This document shows, piece after piece, positions 31,611 through 40,011 of a DNA stretch of 63,388 bases (its first letter is position 1; the number at the start of each line of letters is the position of its first letter). The stretch is from Halobacteriales archaeon QS_1_68_17. GTDB taxonomy: Archaea; Halobacteriota; Halobacteria; Halobacteriales; Haloarculaceae. The position numbers and the translations under genes are program-made. A model generated the notes under the pieces. That model searched no databases. It was not told where the DNA came from and was given only the letters and a program-made list of their open reading frames with translations. The stretch spans positions 1-63,388 of the forward strand of contig PXRG01000030.1 in the NCBI GenBank assembly GCA_003021105.1, given 5' to 3'.

Positions 31611-32603
31611 ATGGACGACGGAGACGACGAGAACGACCAGCCCGAGGGGCTGACCTACGCCGAGGCGGGGGTCGACATCGACGAGAGCGAGGCGGCGACG
31701 GCGGCCCTGCTGGCCGCGACCGGCGAGTTCACCGGCGACTACGCGGGGCTCGTCGACATCGGCGACCGGTACCTGGCGCTGGCGACCGACGGCGTCGGCA
31801 CGAAACTGCTCGTCGCCGAGGCGATGGACGACTACTCGACGGTCGGTATCGACTGCATCGCGATGAACGCCAACGACCTCGTGGCGACGGGGGTCGAGCC
31901 GGTGGCGTTCGTGGACTACCTCGCGGTCGAGACGCCCGACGGCCGGACCGCCGAACAGATCGGCGAGGGGCTGGCCGCGGGTGCCGAGCGGGCCGGCGTC
32001 GCGCTCGTGGGCGGCGAGACCGCGGTCATGCCCGACGTGATCCGCGGGCTCGACGTCGCCGGCACCTGCGCGGGGCTGGCACCGAAAGACGGGCTCTTCC
32101 CCGGCGAGGCGGCGGCCGGGGACGCGCTGGTGGGCGTCCGGTCGTCTGGCATCCACTCGAACGGGCTGACGCTGGCCCGCGAGGCCGTCACCCGGGACCA
32201 CGCCTACACCGATCCGTTCCCGCCGAACCCGGACCGCACCATCGGGGAGGAACTGCTCGAACCGACGCGGATCTACGCGGACCTGCTGGGGCCGCTCCGG
32301 GAACACGACGCGCGTGCGGCCGCACACGTCACCGGCGGCGGCTGGACGAACCTCGGGCGGATGGGTACGTTCTGGTACGAGATCACCGATCCGTTCGAGC
32401 CACAGCCGGTTTTCGAGTTCGTCCGGCGCGAGGGGAACGTGAGCGACGCGGAGATGCACCGGACCTTCAACATGGGGACCGGGTTCGTGGCGTCGCTGGC
32501 ATCCGAGGACGCCGAGGCGTTCGCGGAGGACCGCGCGGACGCGCGGATCGTCGGTCACGTCGAGGAGGGCGACGCCGTCTCGATCCGGGATCTCACCCTC
32601 TGA
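31611..32603 (+). CDS. purM: Phosphoribosylformylglycinamidine cyclo-ligase (AIR synthetase)
   Basis: A 330-residue enzyme of purine synthesis that closes the imidazole ring of FGAM with ATP. Motifs: LTYAEAGVDIDESEAATAAL, YLALATDGVGTKLLVAEAMD, VGIDCIAMNANDLVATGVEP, ALVGGETAVMPDVIRG, GDALVGVRSSGIHSNGLTLA and AAHVTGGGWTNLGRM. The acidic first dozen residues (MDDGDDENDQPEG) are an extension. The late FNMGTGFVASLASEDAEAFA is the family C-terminal motif. It is near the usual length (about 330-345). Confidence 0.94.
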   Translation: MDDGDDENDQPEGLTYAEAGVDIDESEAATAALLAATGEFTGDYAGLVDIGDRYLALATDGVGTKLLVAEAMDDYSTVGIDCIAMNANDLVATGVEPVAFVDYLAVETPDGRTAEQIGEGLAAGAERAGVALVGGETAVMPDVIRGLDVAGTCAGLAPKDGLFPGEAAAGDALVGVRSSGIHSNGLTLAREAVTRDHAYTDPFPPNPDRTIGEELLEPTRIYADLLGPLREHDARAAAHVTGGGWTNLGRMGTFWYEITDPFEPQPVFEFVRREGNVSDAEMHRTFNMGTGFVASLASEDAEAFAEDRADARIVGHVEEGDAVSIRDLTL

Positions 32604-32645
32604 ACGCCTCGGGAGGAACGCTCGCGCGAGGGGTCGCGGGGCCGG

Positions 32646-33188
32646 CTAGGAAACGTGGGACGCGATGTCGGCGTCGGTGATGATACCGACGGTCCGGCCC
32701 TCCTCGATCACGAGCACCGCGTCGTGGTGGTTCAGGTAGGTGTCGATCTCCGCGAGCGTGGCGTCGGGTTCGACCGTCGTGATGTTCTCGTGCATGACCT
32801 CGGCGACGGGCAGGTCGCCGACGTTGTCCTCGTCGACCTTGCGGATGTCGGTGTAACCGATCAGCCCCCGCGGGTGACCGTCCCTGACGACCGGAATCTG
32901 GGAGAACCCCTCCTCGTCCATCCGCCTGCGCGCCTGGTGGACGCTGTCGTCGGGGGCGACGCTCTCGACCGGGGAGTTCATCAACTGCCGCGCGCGCAGG
33001 ATCCCGCCCTCGGCCTCGTCCAGCGCGTTGACGATCCGCCGTAGCGTCGAGAGCCGCGGGTCGACGTCGCCGCCCTCGATCCGGGCGATCAACGGCTGTG
33101 ACACCTCCGCCCGCTCGGCGAGTTCGCTCTGTGTCAGGCCGAGTTCCGTCCGTCGCTCTCTGAGGTCTTCCGGCGTGGGCAGTTCCAT
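32646..33188 (-). CDS. XRE-type HTH regulator with two CBS domains
   Basis: A 180-residue protein. The N-terminal XRE helix-turn-helix (1-62) is RRTELGLTQSELAERAEVSQ then PLIARIEGGDVDPRLSTLRRI. Two CBS domains follow: LMNSPVESVAPDDSVHQARR with GFSQIPVVRDGHPRGLIGYT, and VMHENITTVEPDATLAEIDT with DAVLVIEEGRTVGIITDADI. CBS pairs bind adenosyl ligands (AMP, ATP, SAM), so this is a ligand-sensing repressor or activator. The promoter (minus strand) has TATATAACTTGTAG (33198-33211), a strong TATA box only ~15-20 bp before the ATG. Confidence 0.85.
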   Translation of the reverse strand: MELPTPEDLRERRTELGLTQSELAERAEVSQPLIARIEGGDVDPRLSTLRRIVNALDEAEGGILRARQLMNSPVESVAPDDSVHQARRRMDEEGFSQIPVVRDGHPRGLIGYTDIRKVDEDNVGDLPVAEVMHENITTVEPDATLAEIDTYLNHHDAVLVIEEGRTVGIITDADIASHVS

Positions 33189-33232
33189 GCCCCGTAATAA
33201 CTACAAGTTATATAAAAGTCTTCTGACGGCGG

Positions 33233-33595
33233 CTACCCCTCTATCTCCTCGTCCTCTTCGAACTCGATGGTCTCGACGATCTTCAGGGGGACGTCCCGCA
33301 ACGCGCCGCCGACCTCGCTTTTGGCGATGCGCCGGGCGTGTTCCGTGTTCTCGGTGTTGAACACCTTCATCTCCAGAACGAGGCCGACGAGCGCGGTGTC
33401 GGCGGCGACGAACGCCGAGTCGAACGGTTCGCCGCAGGCCGGACACCCCGTGGCACCCACGTCCACCTCGACGTAGTCCATGTCCTGGTCGTTCAGGCGT
33501 TTGCCGGCCTCGCTGACCGCGACGCCGATAGCGTCGTCGACGTCCTCGACGTCCCGCACCAGCCAGGCTGCCTCCATTGCGACGAGGTAGTTCAT
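33233..33595 (-). CDS. DUF555 (UPF0212) family protein
   Basis: A 120-residue protein starting [20 protein letters not shown]. The [16 protein letters not shown] zinc knuckle (about 53-60) and the mid region [20 protein letters not shown] are the DUF555 family pattern. C-terminal half [20 protein letters not shown] and [20 protein letters not shown]. Known as a conserved archaeal protein without assigned role. Start set at the family Met (33595), 45 bp upstream of the stop of the in-frame extension at 33634. Confidence 0.82.
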   Translation of the reverse strand: MNYLVAMEAAWLVRDVEDVDDAIGVAVSEAGKRLNDQDMDYVEVDVGATGCPACGEPFDSAFVAADTALVGLVLEMKVFNTENTEHARRIAKSEVGGALRDVPLKIVETIEFEEDEEIEG

Positions 33596-33898
33596 ACGCT
33601 CACTTCTCGGCCCCTGCTTATCGTGTTTTCCCATTCGCCGTCCCGCTACCTGGGGCCGCTCGGCCGCCGCTTTTCGCGCACGTCATCGGAATTATGGTCA
33701 TAACTTACGGCTACGACGACGGTTCCCAACAGGTTTCATTCCGCGCCGGCCGGGGAAACGTGTCACTGGCGATGGGTACGAAATGGGGGATCGAAACCGC
33801 AAGGAAGCAGTACGACATAATAGGAAAAATAGAATATTATATTTCTTTAGTTATAGAAAGAGTTATATATACCGACCGGCAGGCTGGTGGTACGCACG
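33596..33898. other. Gene-free region with AT-rich promoter for the small gene at 33899
   Basis: The stretch 33815-33870 is strongly AT-rich (ATAATAGGAAAAATAGAATA and TTATAGAAAGAGTTATATAT). GAGTTATATATACC (33860-33873) forms a strong TATA box 30 bp before the ATG at 33899. TTATGGTCATAA (33695-33706) is a near-palindrome that could be an operator. Confidence 0.5.
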
Positions 33899-34081
33899 AT
33901 GGAATCGAGCCTGTACCGCAAAACGGTGTTCGCGCTGTACCAGATGAGCGTCCTGCTCGGTATCGTCATGTTGCCGGTCGCGCTGGCCGCCCGCCAGGTC
34001 GGCCTGTCGGTGCCGGTCCACAGGGTGATCGACAGACTCGGGAGCGCCTACGAGGACACCGCCGACGCCGTGGCCGCTTGA
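33899..34081 (+). CDS. Small haloarchaeal membrane protein
   Basis: A 60-residue protein, MESSLYRKTVFALYQMSVLL, GIVMLPVALAARQVGLSVPV, then HRVIDRLGSAYEDTADAVAA. One hydrophobic helix (about 13-31) is followed by an amphipathic tail. I do not recognise the family, but the strong TATA box ~30 bp upstream and its position 50 bp before psmB argue for a real gene. Confidence 0.65.
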   Translation: MESSLYRKTVFALYQMSVLLGIVMLPVALAARQVGLSVPVHRVIDRLGSAYEDTADAVAA

Positions 34082-34131
34082 CTGCAACGGTTACAATGGT
34101 TTTATCAGTACCCACCCGGTAGAGAGCGGTA

Positions 34132-34863
34132 ATGCGCCAGACGCCGTTCGACTCAGAGTTCTCGCGGAACCGCGACCGCCACGCGCCGGAGCCGGGGGTC
34201 TACGAACCGGAACTGGGGTCGCTCCCCGCGAGCGACGTCTCCCGGGAGGACCTCCAGAACGTCAACCAGACCGGGACGACGACCATCGGCATCACGACGG
34301 CCGACGGGGTCGTGATCGCCACGGACATGCGGGCCAGCCTCGGCGGCCGGTTCGTCTCGAACAAGCAGGTCCAGAAGGTAGAGCAGGTCCACCCGACTGC
34401 GGCCCTGACGCTCGTGGGATCGGTCGGGGGGGCCCAGTCGTTCATCCGGTCGCTGCGCGCGGAGGTCAACCTCTACGAGGCGCGCCGCGGCGAGCCGATG
34501 ACGATGCGGGCGCTGTCGACGCTGGCGGGCAACTTCGCCCGCGGCGGTCCGTTCTTCGCCATCAACCCCATCCTGGGCGGCGTCGACGACGAGGGCCACC
34601 ACGTTTACAGCATCGACCCCGCGGGCGGCGTCATGGCCGACGACTACACGGTCACCGGGAGCGGCCTCACGGTCGCCTACGGGACCTTAGAGAGCCTCTA
34701 CGAGGACGACCTCTCGAACGAGGAGGCCCGCCGGATCGCCGCCGAGTCGATCAGGGCGGCCACCGAACGGGACACCGGCTCGGGCAACGGCGTCTATCTG
34801 GCGAAAGTGACCGCCGAGGGCGTCGAGATCGAGGGCCACACCGACTTCGACGAGGTCCTGTAG
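34132..34863 (+). CDS. psmB: Archaeal proteasome beta subunit
   Basis: A 243-residue precursor. The propeptide ends NVNQTG, and the mature chain begins TTTIGITTADGVVIATDMRA with Thr49 as the N-terminal nucleophile. Lys of GGRFVSNKQVQKVEQVHPTA is the conserved K33 equivalent, and GSVGGAQSFIRSLRAEVNLY, HHVYSIDPAGGVMADDYTVTG and DTGSGNGVYLAKVTAEGVEI are further family motifs. It forms the inner rings of the 20S proteasome with an alpha subunit not in this window. TATA-like GGTTTTATCAG (34098-34108) lies about 30 bp before the start. Confidence 0.94.
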   Translation: MRQTPFDSEFSRNRDRHAPEPGVYEPELGSLPASDVSREDLQNVNQTGTTTIGITTADGVVIATDMRASLGGRFVSNKQVQKVEQVHPTAALTLVGSVGGAQSFIRSLRAEVNLYEARRGEPMTMRALSTLAGNFARGGPFFAINPILGGVDDEGHHVYSIDPAGGVMADDYTVTGSGLTVAYGTLESLYEDDLSNEEARRIAAESIRAATERDTGSGNGVYLAKVTAEGVEIEGHTDFDEVL

Positions 34864-34867
34864 CCGG

Positions 34868-35182
34868 CTAGAGGGGGGGTGGAAGTCGCCGGAGTACGGA
34901 GACCGCCAGTATCCCCGCCACCATCGCGTAGAGGACGCTACCGGTGCGCCAGGCAACCAACAGCGTCGCTGCCGCCGCCCCGAACTCCGCGTGGCCACCG
35001 CCGACCACGTGGGGGGCGACCAGCGACATCAGGACGGCCCCGGGGACGTATCCGAGCCAGGCCCGCGCGGCGTCGGAGAGGTCGACCTGGTCGACGAGCC
35101 AGAAGCCGCCGACCCGCGTGAGGTACGTTACCACCGCCATGCCGGCGATCGTCACGAGCGGCAGGGCACGAAGCTCAATCAC
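34868..35182 (-). CDS. azlD: Branched-chain amino acid exporter subunit AzlD
   Basis: A 104-residue membrane protein with three to four helices: TIAGMAVVTYLTRVGGFWLV, ARAWLGYVPGAVLMSLVAPH and FGAAAATLLVAWRTGSVLYA, ending AGILAVSVLRRLPPPL. The family motif TRxxGFWL is clear. With AzlC it exports branched-chain amino acids. Start GTG at 35182 overlaps the azlC stop by eight bases; a Met at 35203 would overlap more. Confidence 0.85.
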   Translation of the reverse strand: MIELRALPLVTIAGMAVVTYLTRVGGFWLVDQVDLSDAARAWLGYVPGAVLMSLVAPHVVGGGHAEFGAAAATLLVAWRTGSVLYAMVAGILAVSVLRRLPPPL

Positions 35183-35981
35183 GGCCGGCTCCCCCCGTGC
35201 CACCGTCGGTCGCGCTCTCGGGCGTGGCTCCGGAGTGGTCGGCGCGGGCGTGGGCGAACCCCCGGCCGGTCGCGGCGTCCCGTGCCACGCCAGCGAGGCT
35301 GCCGACGACGCCGCCGGCCACGATGTGCCAGTTGCCGGGGAGGACGGCTCCGCCGGCGACGGCGACGGCCGCCGCGGTCCCGACCGGGACCAGATCGGGC
35401 CGCCCCTCCCAGACGCCGACCAGGAGCGCGACGTAGACCGCGACGAAGGCGAAGTCCAGGCCGTACCGCGCCGGGTCGCTGACGACGCTCCCGGCCGTCA
35501 GGCCCAGCAGGGAGGCGCTCACCCAGGCGAGAAACACGACCAGCCCGCTCCCGAGCAGGAACGCGGCGTCGCGCTCGCCCTCGGCCCGCGCCCGCATGGC
35601 CAGGCCCCATGACTCGTCGTTGAGCAGGAACAGGGTGCCGTAGACGCGCCGGCGGGAGAGCCGCGCGAGCCACCGGTACAGGGACGCGCCCATCAGTACG
35701 TGCCTGAGGTTCACGAGGAACGTCGTCACGACGATCGCCGTGACCGGGATCGGCCGCGACCAGAGGTCGAGGACGACGAACTGGGCGGACGCCGCGAACA
35801 CCGCCGCGCTCATCACGAGCGCCTCGACGGCGCTGAGGGGGGTCTGTCGCGCCAGGATGCCGAAGACGACGCCGTACGTGAAGACGCCCGCGGCGACGGG
35901 GAGGCTCCGCCGGAAGCCGTCGTAGACGCCCCGCCGGGTGAAGGGGGTCGAGTCGCCGGTGCGGGGACCCGCGGCTGCCAC
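35175..35981 (-). CDS. azlC: Branched-chain amino acid permease subunit AzlC
   Basis: A 268-residue membrane protein. Family motifs: GFRRSLPVAAGVFTYGVVFG, LSAVEALVMSAAVFAASAQF, TFLVNLRHVLMGASLYRWLA and LFLLNDESWGLAMRARAEGE. Six to seven helices. Its C-terminal ~40 residues (ATGRGFAHARADHSGATPES) are hydrophilic and non-conserved. Forms an exporter with AzlD; interesting in a genome window rich in branched-chain amino acid biosynthesis, although the two loci are 18 kb apart. Confidence 0.88.
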   Translation of the reverse strand: MAAAGPRTGDSTPFTRRGVYDGFRRSLPVAAGVFTYGVVFGILARQTPLSAVEALVMSAAVFAASAQFVVLDLWSRPIPVTAIVVTTFLVNLRHVLMGASLYRWLARLSRRRVYGTLFLLNDESWGLAMRARAEGERDAAFLLGSGLVVFLAWVSASLLGLTAGSVVSDPARYGLDFAFVAVYVALLVGVWEGRPDLVPVGTAAAVAVAGGAVLPGNWHIVAGGVVGSLAGVARDAATGRGFAHARADHSGATPESATDGGTGGAGRD

Positions 35982-35987
35982 GGGTGC

Positions 35988-36698
35988 CTACCCTCCCGAC
36001 CGGCTCCCGGGGCCGGTTTTGCGGGCGTAGATGAGGACGTTCTCGTGGCCGTGCCGGCGGCGGCGGTATTCCGGGTGGGGCGGGTCCTCCCACCGGTACC
36101 GGTCGCGGTCCGTCACCGCGAGACCGAGCGCCGACAGCGTCCGCTCGAACCGGTCGGGGTCGCGGAGCACCATGTACACGACTTCCGGTCCGTCGAGGTC
36201 GTACCGGTACTCCTCGAGCGACGCGTACCGATGACGGAGCGACCCGCGCTCGGTGACGTCGTCTCCCGCGAGCGGGAGATTGAACACGACCTCTCCCCCG
36301 GTGGCGGTGACCCGGGCGAGTTCCCGGAGCACGAGTTCGACGTCCCTGAGGTGGGTGAGCGCGTCGAGCATCACCGTCGCGTCGAACCGCCCGTCCGGAT
36401 ACGGGAGCGCGCGAACGTCGGCGGTCCGGAGGTCGACGGCCCCCTCACACCGCCGGGCGCAGGTGTCCAGCGCCTCCTGGCTGACGTCACAGCCGCACAC
36501 GGCAGGCAGCGACGACGCGAACCGGCGGGTGTTGCGCCCCTCGCCACAGGCCGCCTCCAGGACGGCTTCGCAGCCACGGTCCCGCAGGTATTCGATCACG
36601 TCCGCGACGAACGGGAGCGGTTCGGTCGGCATCAGTGGTTTCTCTCGATTCTCGGATTCGTACAGCGTTGTCCAGGTGGTCTCGGAGTCCTCAGCCAT
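35988..36698 (-). CDS. Class I SAM-dependent methyltransferase
   Basis: A 236-residue protein. Motif I is AVLEAACGEGRNTRRFASSL, motif II CGCDVSQEALDTCARRCEGA, then ADVRALPYPDGRFDATVMLD and LRELARVTATGGEVVFNLPL. The N-terminal helix TLYESENREKPLMPTEPLPF is a cap. The late segment SLRHRYASLEEYRYDLDGPE suggests a second substrate-binding cap. Substrate unknown. Six bases upstream of the azlC stop side, on the same strand, it precedes azlC and may share its transcript. Confidence 0.78.
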   Translation of the reverse strand: MAEDSETTWTTLYESENREKPLMPTEPLPFVADVIEYLRDRGCEAVLEAACGEGRNTRRFASSLPAVCGCDVSQEALDTCARRCEGAVDLRTADVRALPYPDGRFDATVMLDALTHLRDVELVLRELARVTATGGEVVFNLPLAGDDVTERGSLRHRYASLEEYRYDLDGPEVVYMVLRDPDRFERTLSALGLAVTDRDRYRWEDPPHPEYRRRRHGHENVLIYARKTGPGSRSGG

Positions 36699-37112
36699 GG
36701 TATCGGATTCCTCCGTCGTCAGGCGCTACGCGGGAGACCGGACCGGGTGAAGAGAGCGAGCGGTTCCGGTCCCTGCCACGGGTGGGGGTGAAGGGTGTTG
36801 GTCGAACCGACAGCAGCCATCTGCCGGCACCCGAGATACGCCGGGTTGGGGGAGATACCTTCCCCTAGGATCCTAGGGCGGCGCTCCACGAGAGAGGGGC
36901 CTGCCGGGGGGTCGGTGACAGACCGGGGAATGTCGCCGCCAGTACCGCGTTCGCGCCCGGCACTGTCGGCCGGTCCGGGTCCGGATGGGAGAAACCGCCG
37001 ACCGGGGGCGGCGTCTTTTCCCGGCGGCGGATGGCTCTCATACTGGTGGCTGTAATTCTTTTACTCACCAGTCTCTGCTATCTGCGGAGACAGACTCTTT
37101 CCGCCTGGATTC
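36699..37112. other. Gene-free region holding a perfect palindrome and most of a MITE
   Basis: About 410 bp without a supported gene. The perfect 16-bp palindrome CCCTAGGATCCTAGGG lies at 36863-36878. The MITE copy begins at 37040. Apparent frames here read through the MITE or are antisense-like. Confidence 0.6.
36863..36878. repeat. Perfect 16-bp palindrome
   Basis: CCCTAGGA|TCCTAGGG is an exact inverted repeat with no spacer, in a gene-free stretch 165 bp upstream of the methyltransferase start on the minus strand. It could be a dimeric repressor site. No second copy was noticed in the window. Confidence 0.6.
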
Positions 37113-37135
37113 TCAATTCGAGTTTTCACGTACTT
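37040..37135. mobile_element. MITE copy lacking its right terminal repeat
   Basis: Starts with the 15-bp terminal repeat ATACTGGTGGCTGTA at 37040-37054 and matches, in reverse orientation, the element at 56248-56402 up to CACGTACTT (37127-37135). The final 14 bp (complement of TACTGGTGGCTGT) are missing, so the right end was lost. Its centre carries a single copy of the block that is tandemly duplicated in the other element. The last seven codons of the regulator gene at 37113 lie within it. Confidence 0.85.
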
Positions 37136-37817
37136 GGTGTTCGAGGACGGTCGGCTCCGAGACGCCGAGTTCGTCGGCCAGGTCCGCCACAGAGGTACCT
37201 CTGGGCCACTCGTAGTATCCCCGTTCGCGCGCGAGTTCGAACACCTCGCGCTGTCGGGCGGTCAGTTCGTCGAGGCGCGCTTCGACGGGAGTTTCGCGCC
37301 GTCCCGCGCCGGCGCACTCGACTCGCTCGACGGAGATAGTCGCGTCCTGCCGGCGCCTGATCCCGTCGAGAACGTCCTGCAGCCGCGAGCGGCACCCGTG
37401 GACCAGGAGCGGCCAGGTCTCCGTGCCGTCCTCCATGCGCGAGACCCCGTCGAGGACGAACCCCCTGGCCGACAGCGCCGGCCCGATACCCTCCGAGTAG
37501 TCGTACTCGATGACCACGTCCTGGGCGTAGGTGTCGACCGCCGACCCGGACCGCTCGCACGGTGCCGGGCGGTCCCCGAGCGGTTCCAGCCCGCCGATCC
37601 GCGAGGACTCCCGCGCGACCGCGACCGCCTGCTCGACGTGTTCCGGCGACTGGCCGGTCAGCGTGCACCGCTCCCAGACGCCGGTGTCCGACACCACGCT
37701 GCCGTGTCCCAGGACCGACGCCCCGGTCGCGGTCGTCACCTCCGTCGTCCAGCATCCCGGGTGCCAAAGCTTCAGCGAGAGGCTGAGCAGCTCCGGTTCG
37801 GTCTCCGGCATATTCAT
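37113..37817 (-). CDS. HTH-10 (Bat-type) regulator with its C-terminus cut by a MITE
   Basis: A 234-residue protein. N-terminal sensor-like half (MNMPETEPELLSLSLKLWHP, VVIEYDYSEGIGPALSARGF), then the HTH-10 domain EARLDELTARQREVFELARE and RGYYEWPRGTSVADLADELG with VSEPTVLEHQ. Normal members continue for about 10-15 residues after VLEH (HLRKAEAKVL-type). Here the reading continues VRENSN into the MITE and stops, so the recognition helix is intact but the final helix is lost. Start at 37817 (MNMPE) or 37811; GTTTTTTGTAC on the minus strand (about 37840-37850) is the TATA site. Confidence 0.75.
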   Translation of the reverse strand: MNMPETEPELLSLSLKLWHPGCWTTEVTTATGASVLGHGSVVSDTGVWERCTLTGQSPEHVEQAVAVARESSRIGGLEPLGDRPAPCERSGSAVDTYAQDVVIEYDYSEGIGPALSARGFVLDGVSRMEDGTETWPLLVHGCRSRLQDVLDGIRRRQDATISVERVECAGAGRRETPVEARLDELTARQREVFELARERGYYEWPRGTSVADLADELGVSEPTVLEHQVRENSN

Positions 37818-37948
37818 ACAACTTCGTTCTCCGTACAAAAAACCTCGGTAGGCGGGGCGGCCGCGGACTGCCGGCGCCGGCGTCCCCCGGAGACGGGGTG
37901 GCGGGACAGCCGCACGATTTAACCCCGCATCGGCAGTACGGGAGGAAA

Positions 37949-39598
37949 ATGAAGTTCGCTGCCTTCGCCGACCGCGCGGCCGCCATCGAGGCGGAGTCCG
38001 CCGACTTGGAGATCGTCGACATGGTGACGGATCTCCTGGTGGCGGCAGACGACGACCTCCGGACGGTCGCCCGGTTCGTCCAGGGGCGGGTGTTCCCGGC
38101 GCACGACTCGACGACGCTCGACGTCGGCCCGACGCTCTGCTACGAGGCCATCGCCCGTGCGGCCGGGCCGAACGTCTCCGCGGCGGACGTCGAATCGCGG
38201 CTGGCGGACCTGGGCGACATCGGCGCGGTCGCGGCCAGCTACGACTTCGGTGGCCAGCGGGGACTCGGCGCGTTCGGCGACGGGTCCGCCGGGGACCTGA
38301 CCGTCGCCGAAGTCGAGCGGCGGCTGCGGGAACTCGCGGCCGCCGAAGGCCCGGGCAGCCAGGAGACCAAACTCGACGTCCTCTTCGGACTATTCAACCG
38401 GTCCAGCCCCGAGGAGGCCCGCTATCTCGCCCGGATCGTCCTTTCGGAGATGCGGATCGGCGTCGGCGAGGGCACCGTCCGGGACGCCATCGCCGCCGCG
38501 TTCGACGTTCCCCACGAAGAGGTCGCGCGCGCCCTCCAGGTGACAAACGACTACGGGCTGGTCGCCGAGATCGCCCGCGAAGAGGGAGGGAAGGGGCTCG
38601 CCGACCGCCGCCTGGAGATCGGCCGGCCGGTCAAGTCGATGCTCGCACAGGCCGGGACCGTCGCGGACGCGCTCGACGACTGGGGCCGGGTCGCAATCGA
38701 GTGGAAGTACGACGGCGCGCGCGTGTCGGTCCACTACGACGGCGACGACGTGTGGCTGTTCTCCCGGAACATGGAGGACGTGACCGACCCGCTCCCGGAG
38801 GTGGTGTCGTTCGTCGAGGACCACCTCGACGCCCCGGCCATCCTCGACGGCGAAGTGGTGGCGGTCGACGCCGACGGCACGCCGCTCCCGTTCCAGGAGA
38901 TCCTCCGCCGGTTCCGCCGGAAACACGACGTGGCGAAGGCACGCGAGGAGGTCGAGGTCGAGTTCTACGCCTTCGACTGCCTCCACGCGGACGGCGAGGA
39001 CCTCCTCGATCGCCCGCTGGTCGCCCGCCACGAACGGCTCGCGTCGTTGCTGGACGACGGCGTCACGCGCCGGTGGATCACGGACGATCCCGACGAGATC
39101 GCGGAGATCGAGGCCGAGTCGCTGGCGGCCGGCCACGAGGGGATCATGCTGAAAAACCCCGAGTCGGCGTACACGCCCGGCCGCCGGGGGAAAAACTGGC
39201 TCAAGCGCAAACCCGACGTGGAGACGCTCGACCTCGTCGTGACGGGGGCGGAGTGGGGCGAGGGCCGCCGGGCGGAGTTTCTCGGCACGTTCCTGCTGTC
39301 CGTGCGGGACGGCGAGGGGTTCGAGACCATCGGGAAGGTGGCGACGGGGATCACCGACGAGACGCTCGCGGAACTGACCGACCGACTGGAGCCCCACGTC
39401 AGGGGCCAGGACGGCAAGACGGTCGACATCGCCCCGGCGGTGGTCTTCGAGGTGGGCTACGAGGAGATCCAGGCCTCGCCGACCTACTCCTCGGGGTACG
39501 CGCTCCGGTTCCCGCGCTTTCTGGGCGTCCGCGAGGACAAGGACCCGGCGGACGCCGACTCGCTCGAACGGGTCGAACGGCTCGCGGAGGCGCAGTGA
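37949..39598 (+). CDS. lig: ATP-dependent DNA ligase
   Basis: A 549-residue ligase. The N-terminal DNA-binding domain (about 1-215) includes VDMVTDLLVAADDDLRTVAR and LDVLFGLFNRSSPEEARYLA. The adenylation domain has the KxDG motif VAIEWKYDGARVSVHYDG with Lys253 as the AMP acceptor, then FSRNMEDVTDPLPEVVSFVE, DGEVVAVDADGTPLPFQEIL, and GHEGIMLKNPESAYTPGRRG with KNWLKRKPDVETLDLVVTGA. The OB-fold follows. It seals nicks in replication and repair. GATTTAACC (37916-37924) about 28 bp before the ATG serves as TATA; GGAGG is also present just upstream of the ATG. Confidence 0.94.
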   Translation: MKFAAFADRAAAIEAESADLEIVDMVTDLLVAADDDLRTVARFVQGRVFPAHDSTTLDVGPTLCYEAIARAAGPNVSAADVESRLADLGDIGAVAASYDFGGQRGLGAFGDGSAGDLTVAEVERRLRELAAAEGPGSQETKLDVLFGLFNRSSPEEARYLARIVLSEMRIGVGEGTVRDAIAAAFDVPHEEVARALQVTNDYGLVAEIAREEGGKGLADRRLEIGRPVKSMLAQAGTVADALDDWGRVAIEWKYDGARVSVHYDGDDVWLFSRNMEDVTDPLPEVVSFVEDHLDAPAILDGEVVAVDADGTPLPFQEILRRFRRKHDVAKAREEVEVEFYAFDCLHADGEDLLDRPLVARHERLASLLDDGVTRRWITDDPDEIAEIEAESLAAGHEGIMLKNPESAYTPGRRGKNWLKRKPDVETLDLVVTGAEWGEGRRAEFLGTFLLSVRDGEGFETIGKVATGITDETLAELTDRLEPHVRGQDGKTVDIAPAVVFEVGYEEIQASPTYSSGYALRFPRFLGVREDKDPADADSLERVERLAEAQ

Positions 39599-39599
39599 G

Positions 39600-39974
39600 A
39601 TGGACCTCCAGGGCCGTATCGACGACCTGCTCTTCGAGGCGCGCGTGCTGGCCATCGCGGCCCGGGACCCCGGCACCCCGTGGTACGCGAAGGCCGTCCT
39701 GGGCGTGGTGGTCGGCCTCGCCTTCAGCCCGATCGACCCGATCCCCGACGTGATCCCGGTGCTGGGCTACCTCGACGACGCCCTCCTGATCCCGGCGGGC
39801 GTGCTCTTCGCCCGCAGGCTCGTCCCCCAGTCCGTCATGGCCGAGGCCCGGCGGACTGCCAACGAGGAGGACGTCGACCCCGGTCTCACACAGTACGTCG
39901 CCACGGCGCTGGTCGTGCTCGCGTGGGGGCTCGCGGCGTACCTCGCTATCACCGTCGCGGCGTCGCTGTTCTAA
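39600..39974 (+). CDS. YkvA/DUF1232 family membrane protein
   Basis: A 124-residue protein. The DUF1232 core TPWYAKAVLGVVVGLAFSPI, DPIPDVIPVLGYLDDALLIP is clear: the SPIDPIPD(V/F)IPxxGYxDD motif. The second hydrophobic part, TALVVLAWGLAAYLAITVAAS, is a C-terminal transmembrane helix. Function unknown, often next to DNA or stress genes. The ATG overlaps the ligase stop (TGAGATG), so it is probably cotranscribed with lig. Confidence 0.85.
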   Translation: MDLQGRIDDLLFEARVLAIAARDPGTPWYAKAVLGVVVGLAFSPIDPIPDVIPVLGYLDDALLIPAGVLFARRLVPQSVMAEARRTANEEDVDPGLTQYVATALVVLAWGLAAYLAITVAASLF

Positions 39975-40011
39975 GGGAGCCTTTTTGCCGCTCTCGACGG
40001 TACCCGCTCGC

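Noticed and set aside
33577-34122. A 181-codon plus-strand frame overlapping psmB upstream region
   Set aside because: Crosses AT-rich promoter DNA and the better-supported 60-codon gene at 33899; no motifs.
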